From Nitrospirota bacterium (GTDB lineage Bacteria; Nitrospirota; Thermodesulfovibrionia; Thermodesulfovibrionales; JdFR-88), in NCBI GenBank assembly GCA_021813405.1, contig JAKAKS010000051.1, positions 1-64,000 of the forward strand: a DNA stretch of 64,000 bases. The letters run 5' to 3'. Positions 36,545-46,057 of the stretch are shown here, one piece after another (within the stretch, counting starts at the first letter, position 1; every line of letters begins with the position of its first letter). A program made the translations under genes and the position numbers. The notes below the pieces were generated by a model. The model had not been told where the DNA came from. It did no database searches and was given only the letters and a program-made list of their open reading frames with translations.

Positions 36545-37510
36545 ATGTATATAAAAAAAATATCCGAAAACGAACTGGAAGACTATGAACAGACTACCAA
36601 GCAATACGGCTCTTTTTTCGACTGCCCAGCCTGGACGAAATTATTTGAAAAGGAAATAAATCATTATGGAATATACGACGGCGGACATAATTTGATTGGT
36701 GGTTATTATACATATGTTAAAAAAAAATGCGGACTGCATGTGTATTGCAATCCACCGCTAACTCCAAGCATAGGGCCTTTTTTCAAAAACGAAACAACAA
36801 ACCCTGTTCGCTTCATGGACAAATGCAAGCAGATTAGCTCTTTGCTTGCAGCACAAATTGATTCTATGGATTTTTCTGTAATTTCTTTTGCATTAGACAA
36901 AAAAATATTAGATGTTCAGCCATTTTATTGGCGCAATTTCAAGGTTATCCCCCAATATACGTATATATTAAGTCTTGATGACGACATTAAAAGTTTGTGG
37001 AATAATATGTCAAGTGAAAAAAGGAAAAGCATTTCAAAAGGGCTCAAAGATGGGCTTAAAATAAAAAAAATTGATGATTATAACGTTGTCAGCTCTCTCG
37101 CATCAAAAACCTTCACCAGGCAAAACAAAGCGATTGACAGCATTAATCTTAATAAGGTTCTTTTTAATTTTGCAAATGATGAAAACAGCTTCGCGTTTGC
37201 AGCTTATTTGCAAGGCCAACCCGTGGCAACAACCTTTTGCGTTCACGATGCAATGACTGCTTATTACTTGCTTGGCGGATATGATTCAGAAAATAAACAT
37301 CATGGGGCAGGTCCGCTGTGCATGTGGGAATCAGTTAAATATTCAAAATATATTGGGTTAAGTCAATTTGACTTTGAGGGGTCAATGGTTCCACCCATAG
37401 AAAAATACTTAAGAGGATTTGGAGGACAGCTGACCCCATATTATCGAGTAAACAAGGCAACGTTACCGCTGGAAATCGCTTTAAAAGTAGTAAAGAGGAA
37501 TTTATTTTAA
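36545..37510 (+). CDS. FemAB-related GNAT acyl/aminoacyltransferase-like protein
   Basis: 321 residues, same architecture as 25796-26749: LWNNMSSEKRKSISKGLKDG, the strand VATTFCVHDAMTAYYLLGG, then GAGPLCMWESVKYSK and FDFEGSMVPPIEKYLRGFGG. Directly followed, with one base shared, by a deacetylase-like gene, as in the first module. Strongly AT-rich. Confidence 0.86.
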   Translation: MYIKKISENELEDYEQTTKQYGSFFDCPAWTKLFEKEINHYGIYDGGHNLIGGYYTYVKKKCGLHVYCNPPLTPSIGPFFKNETTNPVRFMDKCKQISSLLAAQIDSMDFSVISFALDKKILDVQPFYWRNFKVIPQYTYILSLDDDIKSLWNNMSSEKRKSISKGLKDGLKIKKIDDYNVVSSLASKTFTRQNKAIDSINLNKVLFNFANDENSFAFAAYLQGQPVATTFCVHDAMTAYYLLGGYDSENKHHGAGPLCMWESVKYSKYIGLSQFDFEGSMVPPIEKYLRGFGGQLTPYYRVNKATLPLEIALKVVKRNLF

Positions 37511-38322
37511 TGAAAATCATACTGTCTCATGATGTAGATCACATTTCGGTGTGGGAACACAGAAAAGATATGCTTATTCCCAAGCATATAATGCGAAGCG
37601 CCATTGAATTTAGTTTAAATTTCATTACTTTCAGCGAAGTAGTTAAAAGACTTAATGATATAATTAAAAACAAATGGAACAATTTGGATGAGTTAATTAA
37701 GTACGATAAAGCAAACGATATTCCTTCAACTTTTTTTTTCGGAGTTCGAAACGGAATGTTATTAACCTATCCCTTATCAGACGTCAATTACTGGGCAACT
37801 AAAGTCTTTAGGGAGGGCTTAAATGCAGGCGTCCATGGAATCTCATTTGATGATTTAACAGAAATTAGAAAAGAATATAATTCGTTTGCGGAAATCACAA
37901 AAAAAAATAAAATAGGCATACGAATGCACTATCTCAGGAGCAACAAAAAAACGCTGGCGAATTTGGCCGAAGCCGGGTACCAATTTGACAGCTCACTTCC
38001 AATTTTAAGAGCACCCTTTAAAATATCAAACCTATGGGAATTTCCACTACATATTATGGACGGCAATATTTTATCAAGGAATGGGCATTGGCAAGATCAG
38101 ACTCTGGAGCAAGCCAAAATACATACAGAAAAAATAATCAGTAAAGGACTGAAGCTCGATCTTAAATACCTTACGATCTTGTTTCATGACAGGTACTTTA
38201 GTGACAGTTTTATCACTTGGAAAAAGTGGTACATGTGGACAATTGAGTATTTACAGCTAAATCGCTTCGAATTCATTAGCTTCGATGATGCCGTTCTGGA
38301 ATTGGAAAAGGTCCATTCCTAA
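37510..38322 (+). CDS. Polysaccharide deacetylase-like protein
   Basis: 270 residues beginning MKIILSHDVDHISVWEH, the first NodB motif. GVHGISFDDLTEIRKEYNSF and IGIRMHYLRSNKKTL correspond to later motifs, with DSSLPIL and ILFHDRYFSD towards the end. Metal ligands cannot all be assigned, so activity is uncertain. No signal peptide. Pairs with the FemAB-like gene upstream. Confidence 0.78.
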   Translation: MKIILSHDVDHISVWEHRKDMLIPKHIMRSAIEFSLNFITFSEVVKRLNDIIKNKWNNLDELIKYDKANDIPSTFFFGVRNGMLLTYPLSDVNYWATKVFREGLNAGVHGISFDDLTEIRKEYNSFAEITKKNKIGIRMHYLRSNKKTLANLAEAGYQFDSSLPILRAPFKISNLWEFPLHIMDGNILSRNGHWQDQTLEQAKIHTEKIISKGLKLDLKYLTILFHDRYFSDSFITWKKWYMWTIEYLQLNRFEFISFDDAVLELEKVHS

Positions 38323-38352
38323 TATACTTCTGGTTTTTATCACAAACTTATA

Positions 38353-40008
38353 ATGAACTGGTTAAACACCTCACAAATTCAGATAGACAATGAGCGAAAG
38401 AACTCTCGACTGCTGATCAGTGATTTATATAATATTTATTGGGAAGGTTTTGTGTTTATGCCTGGCGTGCCCTCAGGAGAAGAATCTATTAAATCCTTCA
38501 CTCGGTATCTAGAAAAAGAACCAATTGAGTCAGCCTGCAGTTATTTAAAAGGAATTTTTTTTATTTTAATCACTTTAAAAGCAACCGGGCAAACATTTGC
38601 ATTCGTGGATAATTCTGGACTATATCATTCTTTTTATACTGAAACAACTGTGTCTTCTTCTTTTTTAAAATTAGCAAAATACAATTCCTACTCCTCGGCA
38701 GATTTTGATCCGGTTGCAGTAGCAGAATTTTTGCATTTTGGGTTTTTTTATTCATTCAAAACTTTTATACCGCAGATTAAAAAAATTTTATATAATGAAA
38801 TAGTTTGTGTTACCCAATTCAAAGCAACAATTGAGATTAGAAATAAAAAAATACCAGTATTTTTTAATCATACTGGCAGACTATCGTTTAAACAATTTTT
38901 TAATGAATTAGCAATCTCACTGAAAAATTGCAATTTTAGTGTAGATCTTACAGGGGGAATTGATTCAAGGCTTATTACTGCCATGTTGCGTCAAAGCGGA
39001 AGCAAATTCGAGACCGCCATGACAGGCGGAGAAGAAACTTACCCAGATATAGCGATTTCAAAAAAAGTAGCTAAAGCTGTCGGCTGTCCCTGGTTTGGCA
39101 CAATACATTCAGCACGCTTTTTTTTCAGTGATTTAAGAAATTTAGTAAAAGCCACGGATGGCCTATATGACGTTATCTATTATCACCGTTTATATCAATT
39201 TCAGATTGAAAGGAAAAAAAGAGGAATTGATACAATCATTTCAGGTGTTGGTGGAGAGTTATTCAAAGATTACTGGTGGCTGCACGAATTCCCGTTCTAT
39301 TATAAAAAAAACCCAGGCATTGAAAAATTTGTAGATAAGAGAATACTGGCAAACAATTCATTAACCGGCATACTATACGGAGCGGTACAAGATGCAAGCA
39401 TACTTTTGAGAGATAATTTAATAAAACTATTTTCAACATATACCTTAGATATTAATACTCGAACAATTGACAATATATATTTTCATATCATAATGGGAAG
39501 CGTTGCAGGAAGAGAATTGACATCTCATAGTTTTTTTCTCAAATGCTATGCTCCTTTTTTAGATCCGGAGCTGGCCAGCGCAGGCTTTAATTTATCGCGA
39601 CGAAGCCGGCTATATAATTTGATCCACAGAAAGGAGTTAACTAAACTCTACCCAGCAATTGCAAAACTGGCGACAAACGAAAATGGCATCTCGGTCTCTT
39701 ATAATTTTAAGGATATGATTACTGATTTACCGTTTTATTGCCAGGAAAAAATGAAACGTGCTTTAGTAAAGTTGAGAATTACAAGCAAAAAAAAGTCTGA
39801 AAATCTTAATGACCCTGCTTTGTATCCTATTATCAGAAAATCAAAAATTATGTCTGACTCTTTTAATAGGCTTAAAAAAATCGGATTTATACAAAGAAGG
39901 GCATCACTCAACCAAATAAATAACAAACATTTAGGCTCTCTTCTAACTCTCGGACTGGTCTCGGCCGAATTAGATACTAAATCGTTTAAAAAAAAGGATT
40001 CTCAATGA
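38353..40008 (+). CDS. Asparagine-synthetase-like protein without glutaminase cysteine
   Basis: 551 residues. The start MNWLNTSQIQ has no Cys2, yet the fold-typical GIFFILITLKATGQTFAFVDN and AVAEFLHFGFFYSFKTF segments of the N-terminal domain remain. PP-loop SVDLTGGIDSRLITAML is close to consensus, so ATP pyrophosphatase activity is plausible. Likely forms an amide or adenylate on a glycan-linked acid; speculative. It overlaps wecB by four bases. One of the most AT-rich genes in the window. Confidence 0.8.
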   Translation: MNWLNTSQIQIDNERKNSRLLISDLYNIYWEGFVFMPGVPSGEESIKSFTRYLEKEPIESACSYLKGIFFILITLKATGQTFAFVDNSGLYHSFYTETTVSSSFLKLAKYNSYSSADFDPVAVAEFLHFGFFYSFKTFIPQIKKILYNEIVCVTQFKATIEIRNKKIPVFFNHTGRLSFKQFFNELAISLKNCNFSVDLTGGIDSRLITAMLRQSGSKFETAMTGGEETYPDIAISKKVAKAVGCPWFGTIHSARFFFSDLRNLVKATDGLYDVIYYHRLYQFQIERKKRGIDTIISGVGGELFKDYWWLHEFPFYYKKNPGIEKFVDKRILANNSLTGILYGAVQDASILLRDNLIKLFSTYTLDINTRTIDNIYFHIIMGSVAGRELTSHSFFLKCYAPFLDPELASAGFNLSRRSRLYNLIHRKELTKLYPAIAKLATNENGISVSYNFKDMITDLPFYCQEKMKRALVKLRITSKKKSENLNDPALYPIIRKSKIMSDSFNRLKKIGFIQRRASLNQINNKHLGSLLTLGLVSAELDTKSFKKKDSQ

Positions 40009-41126
40009 AGCTTATTTCCATAGTAGGCGCTAGACCTCAATTCGTAAAGGCCGCCGTCATATCGCGTGAAATAGCCATATACAACAAAAAAAATCCTGAT
40101 AATAATATAGAAGAAATTATAATACACACCGGCCAGCACTATGATAATAATATGTCAAAGATTTTTTTTAAAGAGATGCAAATACCTGAACCACAATATA
40201 ATCTAGGCATTTGCGACTGCTCGCACGGAGCAATGACCGGACGAATGTTGGAAAACATTGAGGTAATTTTAAAATCCGTCATGCCCAACGCCGTATTAGT
40301 TTATGGCGATACTAACTCAACGCTGGCCGGTGCACTTGCTGCATCGAAACTGCATTTGCCAGTTGCGCATATAGAGGCTGGCCTTAGGTCGTTTAATAGA
40401 AGAATGCCAGAGGAAACTAACAGAGTAGTCACTGACCATTTGTCCGATTTTTTATTTTGTCCAACGGAGACATCAGTCAAAAATTTGCACTCAGAAGGAA
40501 TCGGCTCCATTTCTAATTGCTTTGAAAAATTACCTCTTGTTCTTAATACTGGTGATGTCATGCTCGATGCGGTCAATTTTTATAGCCGGACAGGAAAATC
40601 CCAAATTAATTTAAGATATTTTTTAGATGCCGCTTATGATGGCTATTATCTGACTACAATTCACAGAGAGGAAAACACGAATAATAAAACCTGCCTTAAA
40701 AACATTTTTGCAGCCCTTAGAAGCATAGCAAAAAAAAGACAAGTGATTTTGCCGCTGCATCCGCGCACTAAAAAATTTGTATCTATGTTTAACATAAATA
40801 CCAACGGAATATCCGTAATCGATCCCGTTGGCTACTTTGATCTATTAAATTTACTCAGACATTCTAAAGCAGTATTTACAGACAGTGGTGGACTCCAGAA
40901 AGAAGCATATTTTTTTCAAAAACCGTGCATAACACTTCGTGAGGAAACGGAATGGACTGAACTGGTTGAACATGGATTTAATATTCTGACAGGGGCCAAC
41001 AAAAATGCAATCATTTCAGCCGAAAAAAGTTTTGACAGTAAAAAACTAGACTATTCAGGCAATCTTTATGGAAACGGCCATGCGGGAATGGCAATAATTG
41101 AAACCCTTGGTAAGTATCTCTTCTAA
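40005..41126 (+). CDS. wecB: UDP-N-acetylglucosamine 2-epimerase
   Basis: 373-residue non-hydrolysing epimerase converting UDP-GlcNAc to UDP-ManNAc. Signatures: GARPQFVKAAVIS at the N-terminus, HTGQHYDNNMS, VYGDTNSTLAGALAA, HIEAGLRSFNRRMPEETNR, TIHREEN and FTDSGGLQKEAYFF. The UDP-sugar dehydrogenase at 59.6 kb could oxidise the product to UDP-ManNAcA, although the two genes are far apart and on opposite strands. Confidence 0.94.
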   Translation: MKLISIVGARPQFVKAAVISREIAIYNKKNPDNNIEEIIIHTGQHYDNNMSKIFFKEMQIPEPQYNLGICDCSHGAMTGRMLENIEVILKSVMPNAVLVYGDTNSTLAGALAASKLHLPVAHIEAGLRSFNRRMPEETNRVVTDHLSDFLFCPTETSVKNLHSEGIGSISNCFEKLPLVLNTGDVMLDAVNFYSRTGKSQINLRYFLDAAYDGYYLTTIHREENTNNKTCLKNIFAALRSIAKKRQVILPLHPRTKKFVSMFNINTNGISVIDPVGYFDLLNLLRHSKAVFTDSGGLQKEAYFFQKPCITLREETEWTELVEHGFNILTGANKNAIISAEKSFDSKKLDYSGNLYGNGHAGMAIIETLGKYLF

Positions 41127-41127
41127 A

Positions 41128-42360
41128 ATGAATATTTTGGTTATTAACCATTACGCCGGTTCAACACAACATGGCATGGAATACAGGCATTATTACCTAG
41201 CAAGGGAATGGGTAAAGCTAGGCCACAATGTTTATATCGTTGCCGCATCATTTTCACATTTACGCAATATACAACCCGAGGTAAAGACCTTCATTAAGCA
41301 TGAATTGATAGATGGTATTTCATATCTCTGGATAAAGACCCCAAAATATGCCGGGAATGGCGCAAGGCGAGCTTTAAACATTCTAATCTTCGCAATACTA
41401 CTCAGAATTTTTCGAAAGAAAATTACCGCCGTATGCCGGCCGGATGCTATAATAGCCTCTTCACCTCACCCTTTTGTTATTTACGGCGCATCCAGCATCT
41501 CTCGATCATCGAAAGCCAAACTGGTTTTTGAGATAAGAGATATTTGGCCCCTAACATTGACGGAATTGAGCAATATTTCGAGCCGGAATCCATTTATCAA
41601 ACAAATGAAAAAGGCAGAAGATATGGCATACTGTGTTTCCAATGACATTATATCTTTACTGCCCAGAATTGATCCTTACTTGGCAGCAAAAGGATATCAA
41701 AATAAAAGTATTTATATCCCTAATGGAATACAGTCATCCGAGTGGAAAGCCTACAGTGAATGCCAATTACAGGTTGCCTCTGAGTTGTCAAAAATGAGGG
41801 CAAAGGGGAAATTAATTATTGGCTATACTGGCTCTCATGGGCGTGCTAATGACCTATTTATTCTTCTCGAAGCTGCTGCCTTAATGAGAAATTATCAAGT
41901 GACATTTGCACTAATAGGATCGGGGCCGGAAAAAAAAAAGCTGCGCGAAAAGGCAGAACGCATAGGCCTTGATAATGTGCTTTTTTTGGATCCTGTCCCC
42001 AAAAGATATATTCCGGATATATTATCATTAATAGATATTCTGTATATAGGACTCGAGGGTAATGATATTTTCAGATACGGAATAAGCCCTAATAAATTAA
42101 TGGATTACATGATGTCAGCAAAACCAATAATACAAATGATTCAGGCCGGCAATGATCTTGTAGCTGAGAGTGGTTGCGGTGTATCTATATCTGTAAGAAC
42201 GCCCGAAAAAATTAAAGATGCAATCATTAGCCTAATGGATATGACTAAAGCAGAGAGGGAAGCGATGGGGTTTAGGGGAAGAAACTTCGTCCTGCAATAT
42301 CATGACTATTCAGTACTTGCTAAAAAATTTTTGCAGACTATTTCTGATCAGATAAATTAA
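41128..42360 (+). CDS. Glycosyltransferase family 4, WbuB-like
   Basis: The track ORF begins inside wecB at 41098; the ATG at 41128, immediately after the wecB stop, gives 410 residues starting MNILVINHYAGSTQHGMEYRHYYL. FEIRDIWPLTLTELSN and IGYTGSHGRANDLFILLEAA resemble WbuB-type transferases, which add L-FucNAc in O-antigen synthesis. Exact donor not predictable. Confidence 0.88.
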   Translation: MNILVINHYAGSTQHGMEYRHYYLAREWVKLGHNVYIVAASFSHLRNIQPEVKTFIKHELIDGISYLWIKTPKYAGNGARRALNILIFAILLRIFRKKITAVCRPDAIIASSPHPFVIYGASSISRSSKAKLVFEIRDIWPLTLTELSNISSRNPFIKQMKKAEDMAYCVSNDIISLLPRIDPYLAAKGYQNKSIYIPNGIQSSEWKAYSECQLQVASELSKMRAKGKLIIGYTGSHGRANDLFILLEAAALMRNYQVTFALIGSGPEKKKLREKAERIGLDNVLFLDPVPKRYIPDILSLIDILYIGLEGNDIFRYGISPNKLMDYMMSAKPIIQMIQAGNDLVAESGCGVSISVRTPEKIKDAIISLMDMTKAEREAMGFRGRNFVLQYHDYSVLAKKFLQTISDQIN

Positions 42361-42367
42361 AGAAATC

Positions 42368-43303
42368 ATGCCTTCAAATTCACAAAACAAACCACTTAAA
42401 ATCGCTTACATATTACTTATACATAAAAACCCCGCTACTGTTAACGCATTAATTAGGCAGTTATCAAACAACAGCAATGCCGATATTTACATACATATAG
42501 ACAAAAAAAGTTGTAATTCTATTGCATCGAAAATATTTCGTAATGAAAAAACTATAGTCCTTAACGTAAACATTGACACCAGATGGGGGGATATAAGCCT
42601 GGTAGATGCCACAATTAATCTTTTAAGAGCAGCCGTAAACTCCGGGCGTCAATATGATTTCGTTTGCTTAAAAAGTGGGCAGGATTTAATGATAAGGGAT
42701 GGTTTTGAAAATTTTCTGGCTAAAAACCGTGATAAAATATTTATGAACGCTCAAAGAATTGAAAAAAACGACAAACATTCTTATTTCTGGAAAATAAAGT
42801 GGCCCCGATATGCCAGGAAGCAACATGATTCCGCCCTGAACCCATTTAGGATTTTGCGATTGGCATTAGTCTACTTATATAGATTGGGCATTAATGTCAG
42901 ACCAAATCCAGATGTTTTTCCAATGCATGTGCACAGAGGATCACAGTGGTTCTGTATACCAGGCTATGTAGCCGAATATATAATTAACTTTGTAGATAAA
43001 AATGATTGGTATTATAACAGCTTAAAGGACGCCTTAGCTCCAGATGAATATTTTTTTCAGACTATTATAATGAACTCTCAATATTCTGTTAATAATGTTT
43101 GTAATAACCTGACATATATCAGGTTTGGAGAGGCTGGCAGGAATAGGAATCACCCGGTTATCCTGAAAATGGGTGATGTACCAGAAATAGAAAAATCAGA
43201 GAAATTTTTCGCTAGGAAATTTGATCCTGCTGTTGATAACTCAGTTATAGATTATTTTATGGCAAAATTTCCGGCAAATCAGGATTACCCCCTGTGTGAA
43301 TAA
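42368..43303 (+). CDS. Core-2/I-branching-type glycosyltransferase (GT14)
   Basis: 311 residues with the features of bacterial GT14 enzymes: IAYILLIHKNPATVNALIRQL at the start, DIYIHIDKKS, WGDISLVDATINLLRAA, FVCLKSGQDLMIR, RGSQWFCIPGYVAEYI and ALAPDEYFFQT. Eukaryotic relatives add beta-1,6-GlcNAc branches; bacterial members include xylosyl- and GlcNAc-transferases. It may introduce a branch in the glycan. Confidence 0.85.
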   Translation: MPSNSQNKPLKIAYILLIHKNPATVNALIRQLSNNSNADIYIHIDKKSCNSIASKIFRNEKTIVLNVNIDTRWGDISLVDATINLLRAAVNSGRQYDFVCLKSGQDLMIRDGFENFLAKNRDKIFMNAQRIEKNDKHSYFWKIKWPRYARKQHDSALNPFRILRLALVYLYRLGINVRPNPDVFPMHVHRGSQWFCIPGYVAEYIINFVDKNDWYYNSLKDALAPDEYFFQTIIMNSQYSVNNVCNNLTYIRFGEAGRNRNHPVILKMGDVPEIEKSEKFFARKFDPAVDNSVIDYFMAKFPANQDYPLCE

Positions 43304-44033
43304 TAAAACTCTTGAAAGAAGGATTATCCCGAATAAATCCAGAATACTAAAAAAACTGGATCTATGCAAAATATTCCTCAAAGTCAACTTCAGAAAAATA
43401 ATACCGCGCCCTATGTCCCGCATTATAAGGAAACCAATTCAAGGGTGGATAGGTCCTGACATTTCCGCGCTGGAGGTTTTTGGTGCTGATGGCAGCGGGG
43501 TAACAAGAGACTACGCCCACATCGTATCTTCGCTGGAAATATGGGAGATTGACAAAAAATACGAAAACGAATTAAAGAAAAAATTCCCAAATGCAAAAAT
43601 TAAAATTACAGATTCATTCAAAGAAGTATGCGAAACCTCTGAAAAGTTCAACTTTATAGTAGTAGACAATGGAATATCGACCTACGGATCTTATTGCGAA
43701 CATTTCGAATTGTTTCCGTCAATTTTCAGAATAATGGAAGATTCAGCGATTTTAACCGTTAATATTATACCTTCTGTTAGTAAAAAAATGAGAAAGAAAT
43801 GGCCCTATGTATTCAATAAATTGCATCTTGAAAAACGAATGAGCTTTTACAACTCCGATCATCCGGAAAATTTGACCGCTTCTCAAATGATTCAGACATA
43901 TGAACAATTGTGCAAGCAAAATGGATTTCGAATCGTCCATCATTTTGTTATGAAAAGAAGGTTTTTCCTTCATTTTCTTGTAATGCACATCCAGAGAATT
44001 TCTCGCAAGCAGATATTATTCGCGAGAGCATAA
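43296..44033 (+). CDS. Putative SAM-dependent methyltransferase-like protein
   Basis: 245 residues, GTG start overlapping the previous gene by eight bases; no clear ribosome binding site, so the start is uncertain. The segment ISALEVFGADGSGVTRDYAHI followed by LEIWEIDKKYENEL resembles the SAM-binding loop and acidic residue of Rossmann methyltransferases, with NFIVVDNGIS as the motif-IV-like strand. The conventional GxGxG is altered. Could methylate a sugar or could be a non-catalytic relative. Confidence 0.55.
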   Translation: MNNKTLERRIIPNKSRILKKLDLCKIFLKVNFRKIIPRPMSRIIRKPIQGWIGPDISALEVFGADGSGVTRDYAHIVSSLEIWEIDKKYENELKKKFPNAKIKITDSFKEVCETSEKFNFIVVDNGISTYGSYCEHFELFPSIFRIMEDSAILTVNIIPSVSKKMRKKWPYVFNKLHLEKRMSFYNSDHPENLTASQMIQTYEQLCKQNGFRIVHHFVMKRRFFLHFLVMHIQRISRKQILFARA

Positions 44034-44899
44034 TGGAAAGTGAATACTTAGCATGGCTCAAGGCAACCCCAAAAGATATTTTTTATGAGGGCGGGGCTTT
44101 CTGGAGTGTTTACCAGGGTGCGGTTATGCCTGCTCTACCCTTCCCCGCATATTACAAACTAAACAGCAAGCAAGCCAAATCGTTATTAAAATTGACCAAC
44201 GCCTGGTTGCTGTGTTATTCCAGCGATCCCCAGGATAAAGAGACATCCTGGTGGTATGTTGTTTGTGATAAATTTGATCCGGCAAATCTTAGCGGAAAAA
44301 CTCGACAAAATATTAAACGAGGCAGGCGCGAGTGCATTGTAAAGGAAATCGGAGCAGAATGGCTGGCAATGAATGGTTACCAGTGCTATATTTCGGCCGT
44401 GACGAGATATAAAGGGAAAAGCCCGGTATCTCAAAACCAGTTCAGAAATTTAATATTAAACACTCTCGGAGGCCCATTTTCCTATTGGGGGGTCTTTTAC
44501 CGCGAAAACCTTGCTGGCTATTGCCAATGCATTATTGATGAAAAGCAGGTGGCCACAAATGTTACTAAATATGATCCCCAGTATTTGAAACATCGCAGCG
44601 CATATGCTCTTATTGACGAACTGATAAAAAAATACGTAGTTTCACAAGGTATGATCTTGAGCAATGGCAACAGGTCTATTGCGCACAACACTAATTATCA
44701 AGATGTTCTTATCAGTTTGGGGTTTCAAAAGAAGTATTGCAAGCTGAATGTTGTATACAATCCTTTGCTTAAGTTTGGATTAAGCGCTTTTTATCCCGTG
44801 CTATCCTCAATTAAATGGCTACCAGGAAGATATCCTTTCGATAAATTAGCCGCCTTGGTTTGCCTGGAAAAAATACGGAGGGAATCCTTTGCAGGCTGA
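44033..44899 (+). CDS. GNAT/FemAB-like acyltransferase
   Basis: The track start at 43910 lies in the upstream gene; the ATG at 44033 shares a base with its stop and gives 288 residues. LSGKTRQNIKRGRREC, FSYWGVFYRENLAGYCQCIID and HRSAYALIDELIKKYV follow the pattern of GNAT-type FemAB relatives, though divergent from the two longer copies. It overlaps the following aminotransferase by 11 bases. Confidence 0.7.
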   Translation: MESEYLAWLKATPKDIFYEGGAFWSVYQGAVMPALPFPAYYKLNSKQAKSLLKLTNAWLLCYSSDPQDKETSWWYVVCDKFDPANLSGKTRQNIKRGRRECIVKEIGAEWLAMNGYQCYISAVTRYKGKSPVSQNQFRNLILNTLGGPFSYWGVFYRENLAGYCQCIIDEKQVATNVTKYDPQYLKHRSAYALIDELIKKYVVSQGMILSNGNRSIAHNTNYQDVLISLGFQKKYCKLNVVYNPLLKFGLSAFYPVLSSIKWLPGRYPFDKLAALVCLEKIRRESFAG

Positions 44900-45986
44900 T
44901 TTCAACTTCTTTTTTTACAAGGGTCGTGTAGCACTTTACGCCATTCTTAAATCAATAGATATAAAAAAGGGCGATGAGGTAATCGTCCCTGGTTTTACAT
45001 GCGTGGCTGTACCAAATGCAGTAGCTTATCTTGGGGCAAGACCAGTTTACGCCGACATCGATCCAGGAACTTACAATATTTCACCGGGATTCATTGCAAA
45101 AAGAATCAATGCAAGGACGCGAGCAATCATAGCGCAGCATACATTCGGCATACCTGCTGACATGGATCCTCTTGCTACGCTTGCCAGAAAACATAATATC
45201 CCTGTAATTGAGGATTCCTGCCATGCAATCGGATCAAGGTATAAGGGACGGGAGGTGGGCAGTTTTGGAGATGCTGCTTTTTTTTCTTCACAGTGGTCCA
45301 AGCCGGCCACAACCGGGCTGGGCGGCTGGGCCAAAGTAAACAACAGCAGTTCTTTGCAGGATTTAAAAACTTTTTACGAGCCCCTGCCGAGGCCTTCCAT
45401 AATGGAAAGCTTTTTTTTAAGGGCTTTATATTTGATGCACGAGAATTTTTTAACACCTTCTATTTTTTGGATGGCGAGAAAGATTTATAGAGAACTGTCC
45501 AAAAGAGGCCTGGTTATTGGTTCATCAACCAATGAGGAGCTTTCGTACGAAATGCCTTCAGCTTATGCCAAAAAAATGTCAGATTGGCAAATCAATCTGC
45601 TTTTTAAAAAATTAAATAGCATTGCTTCAGTTATCGAGCACAGGAAATGGGTAGTTTCCAAATATGAAACCCTTCTGCCTCAGGCCGGACTATCACCGTT
45701 AAGACTGCCAAATTATATGGAACCTGTTTTTCTACGCTATCCAGTTAGCGTAGCTGATAAAAAAGGCATTCTTGAATCTGCACGGAGAAACAGGATTGAA
45801 ATGGGAGATTGGTTTGTTTCACCAGTCCATCCGAATTTGAGCAATTGGGAAAAAATAGGTTATAAAAAAGGGATGTGCCCTAATGCTGAGAAGGCCTGTG
45901 AGCAGACCATTAATCTTCCAACCCATCCGCGTATTGGCATAAGGGAAATTGAAAAAAACGTAAGTTTTCTTAAAAAATTCAGATAA
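44889..45986 (+). CDS. DegT/DnrJ/EryC1-family aminotransferase
   Basis: 365 residues from TTG 44889, supported by a GGAGGG site six bases upstream. Motifs: GRVALYAILKSIDIKKGDEVIVPGF, ADIDPGTYNI, DPLATLARKHNIPVIEDSCHA and the PLP lysine context SSQWSKPATTGLGG. Probably a sugar-nucleotide aminotransferase. Last gene of the long plus-strand run; a convergent beta-helix gene ends about 70 bases away. Confidence 0.88.
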   Translation: MQADFNFFFYKGRVALYAILKSIDIKKGDEVIVPGFTCVAVPNAVAYLGARPVYADIDPGTYNISPGFIAKRINARTRAIIAQHTFGIPADMDPLATLARKHNIPVIEDSCHAIGSRYKGREVGSFGDAAFFSSQWSKPATTGLGGWAKVNNSSSLQDLKTFYEPLPRPSIMESFFLRALYLMHENFLTPSIFWMARKIYRELSKRGLVIGSSTNEELSYEMPSAYAKKMSDWQINLLFKKLNSIASVIEHRKWVVSKYETLLPQAGLSPLRLPNYMEPVFLRYPVSVADKKGILESARRNRIEMGDWFVSPVHPNLSNWEKIGYKKGMCPNAEKACEQTINLPTHPRIGIREIEKNVSFLKKFR

Positions 45987-46004
45987 AGTAACTTATTAAA
46001 GAAG

Positions 46005-46032
46005 AAAAAAAAGGCGCACCAGGAGGTGCGCC
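46005..46032 (-). terminator. Intrinsic terminator of the 46.1-48.3 kb beta-helix gene
   Basis: GGCGCACC / GGTGCGCC stem with a four-base loop, followed on the minus strand by eight T. Located just after the stop codon at 46058. Confidence 0.85.
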
Positions 46033-46057
46033 CTGTGAGTCAGAGGCGAAAAGAGAG

